A stretch of DNA of 64,000 nt from Muscardinus avellanarius (taxonomy: Eukaryota > Chordata > Mammalia > Rodentia > Gliridae), in the NCBI GenBank assembly GCA_963383645.1, contig OY726563.1:42736331-42800330 (forward strand), written 5' to 3'. Position numbers and translations under genes: made by a program. The notes below the pieces were generated by a model. It saw nothing but the letters and a program-made list of their open reading frames with translations, was not told the origin of the DNA and did no database searches. Positions 63,855 through 64,000 of the stretch are shown piece after piece (position 1 is the stretch's first letter; each line of letters begins with the position of its first letter).

Positions 63855-64000
63855 TGTTGTTGTTGTTTTCTATTATGCACACAGCGCTCATCATTTTGCC
63901 CTCCTCCAGTCATTGCCCTATTCGTTTCCCCTGCTCTCCTTCCTATACTCAGCATAGTGACTGACTTTGATAAGTTTGTAAGTATACTATGTCCATTAAG
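63855..64000 (-). mobile_element. Possible LINE-1 3' end, cut by window edge
   Basis: Pyrimidine-rich CCCTATTCGTTTCCCC and TGCTCTCCTTCC after (TTG)n, in the style of the other reverse LINE-1 ends here. Too short to be sure. Confidence 0.3.

Overview
This window looks like nuclear DNA of a squirrel-family rodent (Sciuridae). The strongest sign is about 60 copies of a dimeric SINE, close to one per kb. Its left half is 7SL/B1-like (GGCGTGGTGGCGCACGCTTG, then a TAATCCCAG box). Its right half is tRNA-Ala/ID-like (GGTGTAGCTCAGAGGTAGA, then GGGTTCAATCCCCAGTACC). B1-ID dimers of the MEN/B1-dID kind are known from squirrels and their relatives. The rest is 3' ends of LINE-1, old MIR and L2 relics, MaLR-type LTRs and long (CA)n, (GA)n and (TATC)n arrays. 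No rRNA, tRNA gene, CRISPR, operon or long open frame is present. The longest open frames (up to about 160 codons) fall in repeats or look random.

Two short segments on the minus strand have the form of protein-coding exons. One is at 12719-12823 (35 codons, intact splice sites, C-terminal part of a PH domain). The other is at 62727-62844 (39 codons plus one base, preceding part of a PH domain). Their phases agree: the upstream exon ends and the downstream exon begins between codons. The simplest reading is that most of the window is one intron of about 50 kb in a minus-strand gene for a PH-domain protein. The helix motif RKEMEDWI resembles the PH domain of type II diacylglycerol kinases as I remember it. 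The gene is not identified with certainty.

Layout: 0.1-5.5 kb, three LINE-1 3' fragments in a row with SINEs nested in them. 5.6-12.7 kb, SINEs, a MaLR LTR, an L2 relic, a MIR split by a SINE and a second LTR. 12.7-12.8 kb, PH exon. 13-17 kb, mostly single-copy intron. 17-21.7 kb, SINEs, LINE-1 ends and a third LTR. 22.0-22.9 kb, single-copy DNA with unusually many CpG. 23.2-23.6 kb, an insertion with target duplications that looks like an L1-mobilised transcript. 25 kb, a SINE inserted in a SINE. 27.3-27.7 kb, a reverse-transcribed copy of a polyadenylated endogenous-retrovirus RNA. 28-38 kb, single-copy intron with scattered SINE and MIR. 38.4-40.3 kb, an old 600-bp repeat and AT-rich DNA. 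40.2-43.6 kb, single-copy DNA with a strong CTCF-like motif. 43.6-53 kb, LINE-1 and L2 pieces. 53-62.6 kb, dense SINEs including a trimeric copy and two SINEs inserted one after another at the same site. 62.7-62.85 kb, second PH exon.

I found no new gene system. The points most worth checking are the retroviral retrocopy, the exon pair, the CTCF-like site, the CpG-bearing block and the SINE subfamily structure. Repeat boundaries are read by eye and are good to about 10-20 bases. Repeat family names come from memory of consensus sequences.
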